Shown here: piece by piece, positions 31,658 through 32,392 of the stretch
Numbering within the stretch: position 1 is the first letter of the stretch
Layout: the number at the start of each line of letters is the position of its first letter
Source: Hylemonella sp.
GTDB taxonomy: Bacteria > Pseudomonadota > Gammaproteobacteria > Burkholderiales > Burkholderiaceae_C
DNA length: 32,392 nt
Reading direction: 5' to 3'
Assembly: GCA_030695415.1 (NCBI GenBank)
Contig: JAUYQZ010000004.1
Coordinates: 1 to 32,392 of the forward strand
Position numbers and translations under genes: made by a program
The notes under the pieces: model-generated
Told to the model about the DNA's origin: nothing
The model's database searches: none
What the model saw: only the letters and a program-made list of their open reading frames with translations

Positions 31658-31729
31658 TCAGCGGCAGATGATGCGCAGCACCACCACCACGACCGCGTTG
31701 ATCAGCAGCACGTGGATGAAGCCGCCCAT
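31658..31729 (-). CDS. Small single-helix membrane protein (23 residues)
   Basis: A 23-codon frame on the minus strand encodes a protein starting MGGFIHVLLINAV, continuing as a run of five Val and ending LRIICR. Almost all of it is one hydrophobic helix with a short basic end, as in small single-pass membrane proteins. GAGG lies about 6 bases before the ATG (31729). It sits in the 105 bases between the CHAT gene and the alpha/beta hydrolase, on the same strand. Such small proteins are often missed by gene finders. Function unknown; it could be chance, but the ribosome-binding site and uniform hydrophobicity favour a gene. Confidence 0.5.
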   Translation of the reverse strand: MGGFIHVLLINAVVVVVLRIICR

Positions 31730-31752
31730 GGTGTTCCTCGCTCGTGGCCTTG

Positions 31753-32392
31753 TCAGCGCCCCGGATCCCCATACAGCGCATAGGGCGCCCAGAAGGCCGG
31801 GTGAGCGTAGGCCATCACGGCGCGGCCCTGACCATCTTTGGCGACATCGGTATCGATCAAGTCGAGCATGGCACGGTTCAGCGCCTGCGCGCGCGTGAGT
31901 AGCGGGTCCTTGGTATAGCGCTCAAACAGATGCGTCACCAGCTCGCGGGCCGACACCGTTTCCACCGGCCAGTGCGTGGCCAGCACGGAGCGCGCACCCG
32001 CATAGAAAAAGCCCCGACCCAGCCCGGACACTGCCTCGGCACCGGTGCCATCGGCGGCGGCGGTATTGCAGGCCGACAGCACCACCAGATCCGCATCCAG
32101 CGAGAGTTTGAGGATGTCCTCCAGCTTGAGCAGCCCGTCCGTGATCGACTTGCCCGGTGCCGGTGAGAGCGCCAGCGCGGGCTGGTCCAGCCCCGGCAAA
32201 TCCCCCGCCACCAGCCCGTGGGTCGCAAACGCCACAATGCGCCGCTGCTTCAGGTCACTGCCCAGCACGTTCTGGCGGTTCGCCTGCGCCCCGAAGAAGG
32301 TGTCGCGTTGGAGGTCCGCCGCCATGGCTGTGGCAATCGCCGTGATCTCCTCGCGCGTGTCCGGCAAGGCTGTCAGCGTGGGCGCTTCCGGC
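31753..32392 (-). CDS. CHAT-domain peptidase (5'-partial)
   Basis: This is the C-terminal part of a CHAT (caspase HetF-associated with TPRs) domain protein; the frame is open to the right edge, so the N-terminal part, usually TPR repeats or another module, is outside the window. Seen: LPDTREEITAIA, the catalytic His region VAFATHGLVAGDLPGL (His codon 32218-32220), GLLKLEDILKLSLDADLVVLSACNTAAADGTGAEAVSGLGRGFFYAGARSVLATHWPV with the catalytic Cys (codon 32068-32070), and the C-terminal AYAHPAFWAPYALYGDPGR. All catalytic elements are intact. CHAT proteases cleave partner proteins in defence and regulatory systems, but many stand-alone examples have no known target. Confidence 0.93.
   Translation of the reverse strand, partial: PEAPTLTALPDTREEITAIATAMAADLQRDTFFGAQANRQNVLGSDLKQRRIVAFATHGLVAGDLPGLDQPALALSPAPGKSITDGLLKLEDILKLSLDADLVVLSACNTAAADGTGAEAVSGLGRGFFYAGARSVLATHWPVETVSARELVTHLFERYTKDPLLTRAQALNRAMLDLIDTDVAKDGQGRAVMAYAHPAFWAPYALYGDPGR

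Noticed and set aside
1..32392. CRISPR arrays, tRNA or rRNA genes, insertion sequences, integrase or attachment sites
   Set aside because: Looked for on both strands; no regularly spaced repeats, cloverleaf-like sequence, transposase motifs or terminal inverted repeats were recognised.

Overview
The window is GC-rich, densely coded DNA from a free-living, catabolically versatile proteobacterium. It is most likely a betaproteobacterium of the Burkholderiales, Comamonadaceae-like (Polaromonas, Rhodoferax or Hydrogenophaga type). The assignment rests on Bug-type tripartite tricarboxylate solute-binding proteins, NahR/NodD-clade LysR regulation, aromatic-catabolic gene style, high GC and tight ATGA-coupled operons. 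No tRNA, rRNA, CRISPR array, integrase or insertion sequence was recognised.

Layout. (1) 1-6423, plus strand: a five-gene catabolic operon with every junction a 4-base ATGA overlap: hydantoinase/oxoprolinase B (5' end outside the window), hydantoinase A, an isochorismatase-fold hydrolase lacking the usual catalytic Cys, a fumarate-reductase-like flavoprotein and an isocitrate-lyase-family C-C lyase. (2) 6424-6722: an AT-richer gap without a gene, with a PhnF-operator-like element just before phnF. (3) 6723-15231: phosphonate uptake and C-P lyase genes phnF-phnD-phnC-phnE-phnG-H-I-J-K-L. phnM, phnN and phnP are not present. (4) 15228-17362: translationally coupled to phnL, a tungstate-type (TupA) binding protein, a ModA-like lipoprotein and a small secreted molybdopterin-oxidoreductase-fold protein, with no permease or ATPase of their own.

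(5) 17359-25913: a LysR regulator divergent from an aromatic-type catabolic operon (GlcG/HbpS protein, ACMSD-like amidohydrolase, extradiol-type VOC dioxygenase, FAH-family hydrolase, MhpA-like flavin hydroxylase, Bug solute-binding protein, PEBP-like lipoprotein). It is closed by a strong intrinsic terminator and followed by a second Bug protein. (6) 26078-28634: single plus-strand genes: a DUF484/GAF-like GGDEF diguanylate cyclase, a probable outer-membrane beta-barrel protein and a protein of unknown function. (7) 28740-32392, minus strand: DUF4395 membrane protein, YegD-like Hsp70, alpha/beta hydrolase, a 23-residue single-helix protein and a CHAT-domain protease cut by the right edge.

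How it fits together. The phn block should import phosphonates (PhnCDE) and convert them to ribosyl phosphonate triphosphate and then, through the PhnJ radical reaction, to alkane plus a cyclic ribose phosphate. The missing PhnM and PhnP steps must be supplied elsewhere. The LysR-controlled cluster reads as ring hydroxylation, extradiol cleavage and hydrolysis of the cleavage product, with Bug proteins capturing the carboxylate substrate. The hyu operon reads as opening of a cyclic amide or imide followed by redox and C-C cleavage to central metabolites; its substrate cannot be determined from the sequence.
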